A stretch of DNA of 64,000 nt from Bifidobacterium apri. GTDB lineage: Bacteria > Actinomycetota > Actinomycetes > Actinomycetales > Bifidobacteriaceae. The notes beneath the pieces are model-generated. The model ran no database searches. It was not told where the DNA came from and saw nothing but the letters and a program-made list of their open reading frames with translations. Where the stretch lies: contig NZ_WBSO01000007.1 of the NCBI RefSeq assembly GCF_009299485.1, positions 47,314 to 111,313 of the forward strand, written 5' to 3'. The translations under genes were made by a program, and so were the position numbers. This document shows positions 1 to 7,394 of this stretch, piece after piece. The number at the start of each line of letters is the position of its first letter. Within the stretch, counting starts at the first letter, position 1.

Positions 1-94
1 CGTTCCACGACACATGGCGACCGTACAATAGAACGGAATAGTTGACGTCCAAGCCTTGCGCACGGAAGCGCAATGGCCTGATGCAAGGAGCAAC

Positions 95-1780
95 ATGTCG
101 GAACGAGTGATTTATATCGCAAGTCCAGAAGGCGGCAACGGCCGCAACGTCGTGGCGTACGGAGTGCTTGACGCGCTCACCGCCGTGACACGTACAGGGG
201 TGTTCCGCCCGATAGCATGCCGTAAAAGTCCAATCACGCAGGCCCTCGTCGAAGCGTCGAACGCCGGCCAAGGTCTTGAGGATGTCCGCGGGGTATGCCC
301 CAAGTACGCACGCGAACATCCGCAATGCGTCCGTCCCGACATCGTTTCCGCCTATTACGACACTGTGAAAGCCAGCGACGCCGAAGCCATGGTCATCGTC
401 GGTACAGACGCCTCGCACGTATTCAACCCGCACAGCTTCGAACTGGATGTCGACATCGCCGCAGATCTCAAATCCCCAGTGTTCCTGGCCGTCTGCACCA
501 TGCAGCGCAATGGCGAGGAAGTGCTCGCGACCGTCGAATCCTGTCGTCAGGCGATCGAGCACGGCGGTTCGGCTGTCGTCGGAATCTTCGTAACCGGATG
601 CACACCGGAGAAAGCCGCCGACGCGCGTCAGGCTCTGGCTGGAATCGATATCCCGGTATGGACGATTCCTGCGGTCGATTTTCCGGACCCGGAGCATGAG
701 GATGCCGCCGAACGAGCGCTCAAGACCTTCCGTGATAACGCGCCAGCCGACCAAGTCCGCGCCGCGATCGATACTCCCTTCTCCCCCGCCACCACCCCGT
801 ACGCGTTCCAAAACAAGCTTCTGCATGGCGCCAAAGAGTCAGGAGCGACCATCGTCCTGCCGGAAGGCGGCGAAGGCCGTATTCTCGAAGCCGCGGATTA
901 TCTGCTGGAACGTGACGTCGTTGATCTGCTGATTCTCGGAGAACGAGATGACATCCTCAAGCATGGTGAAGAACTCGGACTCAAGCATCTGTCCAAGGCC
1001 CGATTCCAAAGCATGGATGACGAAAGCGTCCTCAATCCGATGGTCGACAAGCTGTGCGAACTGCGCGCCAAAAAGGGCATGACCCCCGATAAGGCACGCG
1101 AACAGCTCAAGGATCCCAGCTATTTCGGCACCATGCTCGTCGTACTCGGCAAAGCCGACGGATTGGTCTCCGGATCTGTCAATTCCACGGCCAACACGGT
1201 ACGGCCGGCGTTGCAAGTCATCAAGAACAAGCCAGGCAATTCCCTCGTATCAGGCGCGTTCCTCATGTGCTTCAAAACGCATGTCGCCGTGTTCGCAGAT
1301 GTGGCGATCACCCCGAATCCTGATGCCCGTCAACTCGCTGAAATCGCCATCGAATCGGCTCGCACGGCGACAAGCCTTGGCATCGAGCCGAAGGTGGGCA
1401 TGCTCTCGTATTCGACGCTCGGTTCAGGCAAAGGGCCTGATGTCGATCTGGTAGAGGAGGCTACCGCGCTGGTGCACGAACAGGAACCTGATCTTCCTGT
1501 GGTCGGCCCCATCCAGTTCGATGCCGCATGGGAACCTGAGGTCGCCGCGACCAAGGCTCCAGGCAATCCGGTCGCCGGGCATGTCAACGTATTCGTCTTC
1601 CCGGACTTAAGCGCAGGCAACATCGGATACAAGGCCGTTCAACGCGCGTCGGGCGCCCGGGCAATCGGTCCGGTGCTGCAAGGTCTCAACCGTCCGGTCA
1701 ACGATCTGTCACGCGGCGCAACAGTCCAGGACATCATCAACACCATCGCGCTGACGGCATTGCAGACGAACGAAGATTGA
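95..1780 (+). CDS. pta: Phosphate acetyltransferase
   Basis: Interconverts acetyl-CoA and acetyl phosphate; in bifidobacteria this feeds acetyl phosphate to AckA for ATP formation. The 561-residue protein has an N-terminal dethiobiotin-synthase-like P-loop region (starts VIYIASPEGGNGRN) and a C-terminal PTA_PTB catalytic domain from about residue 235, with the hallmark stretches GLVSGSVNSTANTVRPAL and GMLSYSTLGSGKGPDVDL. ATG at 95 is chosen because AAGGAG lies at 85-90; an in-frame TTG at 56 has no such site. ackA follows in the same direction after 328 bp, so the two make a functional pair although they are probably not tightly co-translated. Confidence 0.96.
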   Translation: MSERVIYIASPEGGNGRNVVAYGVLDALTAVTRTGVFRPIACRKSPITQALVEASNAGQGLEDVRGVCPKYAREHPQCVRPDIVSAYYDTVKASDAEAMVIVGTDASHVFNPHSFELDVDIAADLKSPVFLAVCTMQRNGEEVLATVESCRQAIEHGGSAVVGIFVTGCTPEKAADARQALAGIDIPVWTIPAVDFPDPEHEDAAERALKTFRDNAPADQVRAAIDTPFSPATTPYAFQNKLLHGAKESGATIVLPEGGEGRILEAADYLLERDVVDLLILGERDDILKHGEELGLKHLSKARFQSMDDESVLNPMVDKLCELRAKKGMTPDKAREQLKDPSYFGTMLVVLGKADGLVSGSVNSTANTVRPALQVIKNKPGNSLVSGAFLMCFKTHVAVFADVAITPNPDARQLAEIAIESARTATSLGIEPKVGMLSYSTLGSGKGPDVDLVEEATALVHEQEPDLPVVGPIQFDAAWEPEVAATKAPGNPVAGHVNVFVFPDLSAGNIGYKAVQRASGARAIGPVLQGLNRPVNDLSRGATVQDIINTIALTALQTNED

Positions 1781-1952
1781 CGCTGAACGAAGCCAAACGA
1801 CGTCAAGAAACCGAACAACGCCGAACAACGCTGATTTGGCCGGCGCGTTGAAGTGTTGCACTGTCGCACTGACCTGACAGCCTAGCCTGGCGGTAATCGC
1901 AACCTGATGCCGCTTGATTTCACCTGGCGTTCGAACGCGCACGTGATTGTGT

Positions 1953-2026
1953 ATCGGGGCGTACGCCATGAATCCGCCGTGGATTCGGCAAGAATCCACC
2001 TCGGACAGCATGACGTACGCCCCGAT
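1953..2026. repeat. Nested inverted repeat between pta and ackA
   Basis: The outer arms ATCGGGGCGTACG (1953-1965) and CGTACGCCCCGAT (2014-2026) are perfectly complementary. Inside them GTGGATTC (1979-1986) pairs with GAATCCAC (1992-1999). It lies about 83 bp before the ackA start and has no T-run, so it could be an attenuating or mRNA-stabilising structure or a double operator rather than a plain terminator. The rest of the 1781-2108 gap shows no gene. Confidence 0.7.
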
Positions 2027-2108
2027 TTGTAGCCGCTCACGAGTAAAGTCAACCATGGTAGCCGTGCAGAACCGCACGGATCGTACACAACAATGGAGGA
2101 TGCCCACT

Positions 2109-3338
2109 ATGGCGAAAACCGTCCTTGTCATCAATTCGGGTTCCAGCTCGATCAAGTACCAGCTGGTCGACCTCGAGACCGGCGAAGGCCTCGCTTCCGG
2201 CCTCGTCGAGAAGATCGGCGAGCCGACCGACGGCCATTACAAGCATGAGTACAACGGTGAGAAGCATGAGCTCGAAGAGCCCATCCATGACCATGAGCAG
2301 GGTCTCAAGCGCGTGCTCGGCTTCTTCGAGCAGTACGGCCCGAAGCTTTCCGAGGCTGGCATCGTTGCTGTCGGCCACCGCGTGGTCCAGGGCGGCTACA
2401 TCTTCCCGAAGCCGGCGCTGGTCACCGACAAGACCATCAACCAGGTCAAGGATCTCGCCGTGCTCGCCCCGCTGCACAACGGTCCGGAAGCCAAGGGCGC
2501 AGAAGTCATGCGCCAGCTGCTTCCTGACGTGCCGCAGGTCTTCGTGTTCGATTCCTCCTTCTTCTTCCAGCTGCCGGCCGAAGCCAGCACCTACGCTCTG
2601 AACAAGGACATCGCCGAGCAGTACCACATCCGTCGTTACGGCGCCCACGGCACCTCCCACGAGTATGTCGGCTCCGTCGTTCCTGAGGTAATCGGCAAGC
2701 CCGCCGAAGGCCTCAAGCAGATCGTCCTGCACATCGGCAACGGCGCTTCCGCTTCCGCACAGATTTCCGGCAAGCCGATTGACACCTCCATGGGCCTGAC
2801 CCCGCTCGAAGGTCTTATGATGGGCGGCCGCACCGGCGATATCGATCCGGCTGCGGTCTTCCACCTGATTCGCAACGCTCACATGAGCGTTGACGAGCTG
2901 GACACCCTGTTCAACAAGCGTTCCGGCCTGACCGGCATGTGCGGCCACGCCGATATGCGTGAAGTCCACAAGCTCGTCGCCGCCGGCGATAAGGACGCTA
3001 AGCTCGCCCTTGACGTGTACGTGCACCGCATCATCAAGTACATCGGCGATTTCACCGCTCAGATGGGTGGCGTCGACGTGATCACCTTCACCGCCGGTGT
3101 CGGTGAGAACGATGAGATCGTGCGCAAGATGGTGTGCGATCGCCTCGCGCCGTTCGGCATCAAGCTCGACGAGGAGAAGAACAACACGCGCTCCAAGCAG
3201 CCGCGTGTCATCTCCACGCCGGACAGCTCCGTGGTCATCGCCGTCGTGCCGACCAACGAGGAGCTCGCCATCGCCCGCAAGTCCGCGACCATCGCCGCGG
3301 AAGGCAAGGATTCCTACGGCAACGAGTTCACCCGCTGA
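2109..3338 (+). CDS. ackA: Acetate kinase
   Basis: Transfers the phosphoryl group of acetyl phosphate to ADP, giving acetate and ATP, the terminal energy-yielding step of the bifid shunt. The 409-residue protein (family about 400) begins MAKTVLVINSGSSSIKYQLV, the adenosine/phosphate motif of the acetokinase family, and carries HRVVQGG, DTSMGLTPLEGLMMGGRTGD and FTAGVGEND. ATG 2109 is preceded by GGAGGA at 2095-2100; longer in-frame readings upstream lack a ribosome site. It sits downstream of pta, and a strong hairpin follows at 3379-3420. Confidence 0.97.
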   Translation: MAKTVLVINSGSSSIKYQLVDLETGEGLASGLVEKIGEPTDGHYKHEYNGEKHELEEPIHDHEQGLKRVLGFFEQYGPKLSEAGIVAVGHRVVQGGYIFPKPALVTDKTINQVKDLAVLAPLHNGPEAKGAEVMRQLLPDVPQVFVFDSSFFFQLPAEASTYALNKDIAEQYHIRRYGAHGTSHEYVGSVVPEVIGKPAEGLKQIVLHIGNGASASAQISGKPIDTSMGLTPLEGLMMGGRTGDIDPAAVFHLIRNAHMSVDELDTLFNKRSGLTGMCGHADMREVHKLVAAGDKDAKLALDVYVHRIIKYIGDFTAQMGGVDVITFTAGVGENDEIVRKMVCDRLAPFGIKLDEEKNNTRSKQPRVISTPDSSVVIAVVPTNEELAIARKSATIAAEGKDSYGNEFTR

Positions 3339-3378
3339 AGGTTCACCCGCTGAAGTAGGTTGTTGGCCTGACTGAAAC

Positions 3379-3420
3379 GAGGGGCGGTGAGAATGTCGAC
3401 ACATCCTCACCGCCCCTCGC
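3379..3420. terminator. Hairpin after ackA
   Basis: CGAGGGGCGGTGAG (3379-3392) pairs perfectly with CTCACCGCCCCTCG (3407-3420), 14 bp around a 14-nt loop. It follows ackA by 40 bp and faces the convergent aroA. There is no long T-run on the + side and only GTTTC on the - side. Confidence 0.7.
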
Positions 3421-3479
3421 GCATATCCATCCGTAGTCGCTCTACGCCTCCGCAGCACCACACTGTCCCGCCCTGTCTC

Positions 3480-3630
3480 TGTTTCTGCCGACACTCAGCG
3501 TACCGTAAGCGTGGGTATTAGGTTGAAGACCTGTTTCTGCCGACGCTGAGAGTGCGACAAGCGTCGGTATTGAGCGACACTCTGCTTCTTACCGACGCTG
3601 AAATTACCGCAAGCATCGGCAGAAACAGAA
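3480..3630. repeat. Cluster of three GACGCT/AGCGTC hairpin repeats (type B)
   Basis: Three degenerate units of about 50 bp start with TTTCTGCCGACACTC, TTTCTGCCGACGCTG and TTCTTACCGACGCTG. Each can fold on itself; in the middle unit CCGACGCT pairs exactly with AGCGTCGG across a 12-nt loop. The same outer stem recurs at 17312-17487. They fill most of the 374-bp space between ackA and aroA, which holds no gene. Confidence 0.6.
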
Positions 3631-3655
3631 GGTGCGACCACCGATGCGGCATGAC

Positions 3656-3690
3656 TGCACATCCTGGGCGCCGCGTGCCCAGGATGTGCA
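3656..3690 (-). terminator. Terminator-like hairpin after aroA
   Basis: TGCACATCCTGGGC (3656-3669) and GCCCAGGATGTGCA (3677-3690) form a perfect 14-bp stem with a 7-nt loop, starting 23 bp beyond the aroA stop codon. It has no clear U-run. Confidence 0.65.
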
Positions 3691-3712
3691 GCTCCCAGCC
3701 ACCACGATGCAA

Positions 3713-5110
3713 TCAGCGTTGCGCCAGCATATCAGCCCACATGCCGGGGAAATCCGGAATCGTCTTGCGTGTGGTCGCGATGTTGCGGATTCCAATGCCC
3801 GGAATGGCAAGCCCAATCATGGCGGCGAATGTCGCCATACGATGATCAGCGTAGGTTTCCATAACCGCCGCATGCAAAGAGGTACGCGGCACTGCCCCGA
3901 TGACCAACCCATCCGGCAATTCCTCGGCCTGGCCGCCGATCCGCCTGATCTCCGTAACCAAGGCGGCCAGACGATTTGTCTCATGGCCACGCAAATGCGC
4001 AATGCCATGGAATGCGGAAGGCGTACCGGCAAGCGCGGCAAGCGCGGCGATACTGGGCGCAATCTCCCCCGCAGCAGACAAATCAACATCCCCAAGCCCG
4101 GTGATGTCACCGTTTCCGGTCAATGCCAGCGTCCCCGACCGATGGGCATACCCGCGTGGATCGGCATCAGCCAGCCGTGAAGCCTCATCGAACGCCATGC
4201 CGTCAAGCGTGACGGTTGCGCCCATCTGCTGCAAAATCCCCGGAAGCAGTCCGCCGGGCTGGGTGGTCGCATACGGCCAGTTGGGAATCGAAACAGTTCC
4301 GGAGGCAATCATCGCCGCTCCTAAGAAGGGCGCGGCATTTGACAGGTCAGGTTCGACGGTGACACCGGCCGGCAGTGTGAGCGACGCCGGTTCCACCAGC
4401 CAATGCCCCGGCTGAGGCATACTGATATGCCCGCCCGCTGCCTCAACGTCGTGCATGGTCATGCGGATATGCGGCATGCTGGGCAGATGCTCCCCCGTGT
4501 GGGTGAGATCAAGCCCCCCGGCGAGCCGTGAACCGATGAGCAGCAAACCGGAGATGAACTGTGATGATGACGACGAGTCAATGGCGACACGCTGATGCTG
4601 TTCCCCAGTGCGCTGGTGTTGCGGCGGGGTGATGGTGAACGGCAGGTGCCCGGGCTCCCCTTCGTAATCAATCGTCGCGCCCAACTGGCCAAGCCCGTCA
4701 AGAATCGGTCCCATCGGCCGCTGATAGGCCTGCCGATCCCCGTCGAAGCGGACCGGCCCGTCGGCGAACAGGACAAGACCCGGCACGAACCGCATCACCG
4801 TACCGGCAAGCCCGCAATACACCGTGTCCGAACCGTGGAAACGCCCATCCGTCGGTGGTGTGACAGTGACCGTCGTCTCATCGTCGGATTCCACATCGCA
4901 GCGCACTCCGAGTGTGCGCAACGCGTCCATCATCAGCTCGGTATCGCGCGAGCGCAGCAACCCGCGCAGCGTGACCGGGGTTGTACCAAGTGCGGCGAGG
5001 ATGAGGAAACGATTGGACAGAGATTTGCTGCCTGGAACCGTCACGGTGGCATGAATGGGTCGGGACGCCGCCGGCGCGGACCAAGGGTCAGGATATGCGT
5101 GTTCGGTCAT
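3713..5110 (-). CDS. aroA: 3-phosphoshikimate 1-carboxyvinyltransferase (EPSP synthase)
   Basis: Adds enolpyruvate from PEP to shikimate-3-phosphate in the sixth step of the shikimate pathway. The 465-residue two-domain protein shows GSKSLSNR near the N terminus, GLAGTVMRF, SSSQFISGLLL, PDLSNAAPFLGAAM and DHRMATFAAMIGL. The usual actinobacterial R(G)xETDRLAAL segment reads RGHETNRLAAL here, so Asn replaces Asp. Start: two close ATGs at 5119 and 5110, neither with a strong ribosome site; MTEHAYP (5110) is preferred. It stands alone, convergent with ackA and divergent from the tRNA-Pro. Confidence 0.95.
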   Translation of the reverse strand: MTEHAYPDPWSAPAASRPIHATVTVPGSKSLSNRFLILAALGTTPVTLRGLLRSRDTELMMDALRTLGVRCDVESDDETTVTVTPPTDGRFHGSDTVYCGLAGTVMRFVPGLVLFADGPVRFDGDRQAYQRPMGPILDGLGQLGATIDYEGEPGHLPFTITPPQHQRTGEQHQRVAIDSSSSSQFISGLLLIGSRLAGGLDLTHTGEHLPSMPHIRMTMHDVEAAGGHISMPQPGHWLVEPASLTLPAGVTVEPDLSNAAPFLGAAMIASGTVSIPNWPYATTQPGGLLPGILQQMGATVTLDGMAFDEASRLADADPRGYAHRSGTLALTGNGDITGLGDVDLSAAGEIAPSIAALAALAGTPSAFHGIAHLRGHETNRLAALVTEIRRIGGQAEELPDGLVIGAVPRTSLHAAVMETYADHRMATFAAMIGLAIPGIGIRNIATTRKTIPDFPGMWADMLAQR

Positions 5111-5160
5111 GGACACCATAGTATCCGAGATGATGCATACGGCTGTGCGCCATTGCACAA

Positions 5161-5190
5161 TGTGGGAGGGACACATGTGGGAGGAACACA
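5161..5190. repeat. Tandem 15-bp repeat upstream of tRNA-Pro
   Basis: TGTGGGAGGGACACA (5161-5175) is followed directly by TGTGGGAGGAACACA (5176-5190), with one mismatch. It lies between the divergent aroA and tRNA-Pro genes and each copy contains a GGGAGG core. Confidence 0.7.
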
Positions 5191-5218
5191 GCCGTGTCGC
5201 GTTCGTCTCGGCTTTTGG

Positions 5219-5224
5219 TATAAT
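5219..5224 (+). promoter_or_regulatory. -10 element of the tRNA-Pro promoter
   Basis: A perfect TATAAT lies 25 bp before the tRNA-Pro. The -35 region (around 5195) is poor, as is common for strong actinobacterial tRNA promoters. Confidence 0.5.
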
Positions 5225-5248
5225 GATTGATTGTGCCGTTTAGCACAA

Positions 5249-5322
5249 CGGGCTGTAGCGCAGTTTGGTAGCGCGCCTGCTTTGGGAGCAGGATGTCGCA
5301 GGTTCGAATCCTGTCAGCCCGA
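5249..5322 (+). tRNA. tRNA-Pro (anticodon TGG)
   Basis: A 74-nt cloverleaf: the acceptor stem CGGGCTG pairs with CAGCCCG, the anticodon stem CCTGC/GCAGG encloses TTTGGGA (anticodon TGG), and the T-arm has GGTTCGAATCC. The discriminator is A and CCA is not encoded. A terminator follows directly. Confidence 0.95.
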
Positions 5323-5328
5323 CCTTGA

Positions 5329-5366
5329 AAGCCGCAGAATCACAACGATTCCGCGGCTTCTTTTTT
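5329..5366 (+). terminator. Rho-independent terminator of tRNA-Pro
   Basis: AAGCCGCAGAATC (5329-5341) pairs with GATTCCGCGGCTT (5347-5359) with one mismatch around ACAAC, followed by CTTTTTTC. Confidence 0.88.
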
Positions 5367-5464
5367 CTTCTGGCCCCGGGCATGCCACAGACGTGTGTCA
5401 ATCGCGCACAACAATGCACCACCTGCCAACACAAGTGCGGGCATGAAGCTGTGCCTGTCCTCCC

Positions 5465-5671
5465 CCACAAACTGTCTATGCTGACAACGTTCCCAGCGTC
5501 ACCAGTTTGAGTGGGTTCACCAACTGTATACGCTAACGCTGCTCCTGGCGTAACCAGTTTGGGTAAACCCACAAACTATCTACGTTAACACCGCTCCTGG
5601 CGTAACCAGTTTGGGCAAACCCACAAGCCAGCGACGCTAACGATCCCCTCAGCGTAACCAGTTTGGGTGGC
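5465..5671. repeat. Array of four hairpin repeats (type A, CAAACTG...CAGTTTG)
   Basis: Four units of about 48-52 bp at roughly 5465-5513, 5518-5564, 5568-5615 and 5620-5671. Each begins near CACAAACTG and ends in AGCGTMACCAGTTTGGG. In each, CAAACTG pairs with CAGTTTG and an inner TACGC or GACGCT pairs with GCGTA or AGCGTC, leaving a loop of about 14 nt. Sequence differs between units while pairing is kept. They occupy the space between the tRNA-Pro terminator and the membrane protein gene at 5746; no gene is seen there. Confidence 0.75.
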
Positions 5672-5745
5672 ATCACAAACAGCGATGCTGCCCCTCTATC
5701 TGTGGCGATACAATGGCAGCGGCAAGACACAGAGAGGAGAACGAC

Positions 5746-7131
5746 GTGGGACGTAACCAACGGGCTGAATCGTCGGGACTGATTTCCTGTGTCGTGTGCG
5801 CGGTCATCGGATACTTCGCCATGACCATGTTCCGCGCCTACGCGCCCGCAATCTGGCAGCTGACCCAGCGCACATTCACCGCATGCTCGGGTATCGCCGC
5901 GGCATGCGCCATCGTATCGTTCATCATCGGGTACACGCATTTCTCCCGTTCGCTTCGTGAGAAACATCATTGGTATCTCGTCGTCCGCCGGCTTTTTGAA
6001 GTGCTCGCATTATCCGTCGTGTATGGATCCACGATTTTCCTCGCGACTTTCATGCTTCTCGACATGATCAATTCGCTGATGGGCAAAACCATGACCGGGT
6101 ACCTGCCGGCGATCTGCGCGGCGATCTCAGGAATCGTCGGATATCTGACATTCGTGCAGGCGGAACTCATGAACGCGAAAACCCTGGCATCACTGCTGCC
6201 GTTCTTCATCATCTCCGGCGTAAGCACCGCAGGCTCAACCAGCGACGACCCATACTGGGCGAATAACAATTTCTCCCAGCTGGGCGACCGCACCACGTTC
6301 GCGGCACGCATGTTCAATTCCACACTGATGCTCGGCGGCATTTGCATTGTCATCATCAGCTATTTCGCCATCTCCGAACTAGTGGCGAACTATCGCCAAC
6401 GCCTGCGCTGGCATGGCGATGAAACCAAACTCGGCGCAGGCCCCATCCCCCATTTCGTCGCACGCACCGCCCTGCTGAGCATCCTGCTGACCTTGGCTGG
6501 CATTGAATTCTTCGGCATCGGCATGTTCCGCTATACTCCGCATCCCATCCTGCATAACGTGTTCGCACGCAGCCTGCCCGGCGTGATGGGCATACTGCTG
6601 CTTGCTCTGCCTTGGCTCGCACCGCAGTTGTCGAAAGCCGTGTATGTGATTTCCGATCTCGCCATCGTGGTGTGCGCCTACACCGGCATCATCTGGCTGG
6701 AAGGCGAGAACACACTGACGAATGTCGAGGCATTCGCCGGATTGCTGTTCCTTGGATGGTTCGTGGTGTTCACCAGACAAATCGCCGCCATCGAAACCGA
6801 CCGCATCCAAGACCAGCTGTTGCATGCTCAGTTTGATGTCGCGGCAAGCGACAACGACGCCGATGCGATGCGGACGGTACCGATCCCGGTCAACGTACCG
6901 GTCACGAGGCAATCGCGCAATGACGTGGATGCGGCCGAACCCGGTATGCCTGTCGTAGCATCTGCCGACAGAACAGCCGACGGCACGACAAGCAACACAT
7001 CAGACGCTGAACATCAGGCCCGTTCACGCCGACCGCATTGGCTGCTTTGGCCACATTCGAAGCGTCACGCGACCATTGAGACGAAGCCTGTTGATTCATC
7101 GCTGGAATCCCGGCTTGCTTCCGACCAGTGA
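5746..7131 (+). CDS. Polytopic membrane protein of unknown function
   Basis: The 461-residue protein was not recognised as a named family. It has about ten hydrophobic segments spread over residues 10-375 (for example LISCVVCAVIGYFAM, ACAIVSFIIGYTHF, LPGVMGILLLALPWL) and a hydrophilic C-terminal tail of about 90 residues rich in Thr, Asp and Arg, presumably cytoplasmic. The start is GTG 5746 with AGGAG at 5735-5739; an ATG at 5713 lies before this site and lacks its own. It stands alone between hairpin-repeat clusters and convergent to glgX. No charged transport motif or catalytic signature was seen, so a function is not proposed. Confidence 0.85.
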   Translation: MGRNQRAESSGLISCVVCAVIGYFAMTMFRAYAPAIWQLTQRTFTACSGIAAACAIVSFIIGYTHFSRSLREKHHWYLVVRRLFEVLALSVVYGSTIFLATFMLLDMINSLMGKTMTGYLPAICAAISGIVGYLTFVQAELMNAKTLASLLPFFIISGVSTAGSTSDDPYWANNNFSQLGDRTTFAARMFNSTLMLGGICIVIISYFAISELVANYRQRLRWHGDETKLGAGPIPHFVARTALLSILLTLAGIEFFGIGMFRYTPHPILHNVFARSLPGVMGILLLALPWLAPQLSKAVYVISDLAIVVCAYTGIIWLEGENTLTNVEAFAGLLFLGWFVVFTRQIAAIETDRIQDQLLHAQFDVAASDNDADAMRTVPIPVNVPVTRQSRNDVDAAEPGMPVVASADRTADGTTSNTSDAEHQARSRRPHWLLWPHSKRHATIETKPVDSSLESRLASDQ

Positions 7132-7181
7132 TCGGGTCGGCGATAGGCAGTACCGACCAGCCGGCCCGTACAAACCGGTGA

Positions 7182-7317
7182 CACGAGCAGCCGGCCCAGC
7201 GCAAACAGCTTGTAACGCTACACAAACTAGTGACGCCAGGAAGGCGATTTACGTAGACAGTTGGTATCCCCGTACAAACCGGTGACGCTGACAGCCGACC
7301 CAGCGTCACCGGTTTGT
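7182..7317. repeat. Cluster of three type-A hairpin repeats, one a perfect inverted repeat
   Basis: Units begin at ACAAACCGGTGACACG (about 7182), ACAAACTAGTGACGCC (about 7221) and ACAAACCGGTGACGCTG (7274). The last is perfect: 17 nt at 7274-7290 are the exact reverse complement of 7301-7317, with a 10-nt loop. It lies between the convergent ends of the membrane protein gene and glgX and may also act as a bidirectional terminator. Confidence 0.75.
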
Positions 7318-7394
7318 GTGGGCGAGTCAATCACTGCCAATCGACGAAAAATCATCGGGAATCCCTGAACAACCACGCGTTCAGAGAAGTTTCT

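Noticed and set aside
2049..3494. 481-codon open frame on the - strand across ackA
   Set aside because: Antisense shadow of ackA with Val/Asp/His-rich composition and no motif.
5465..5671. CRISPR array
   Set aside because: The units are evenly spaced but the supposed spacers are similar and pair within each unit; no cas gene is present.
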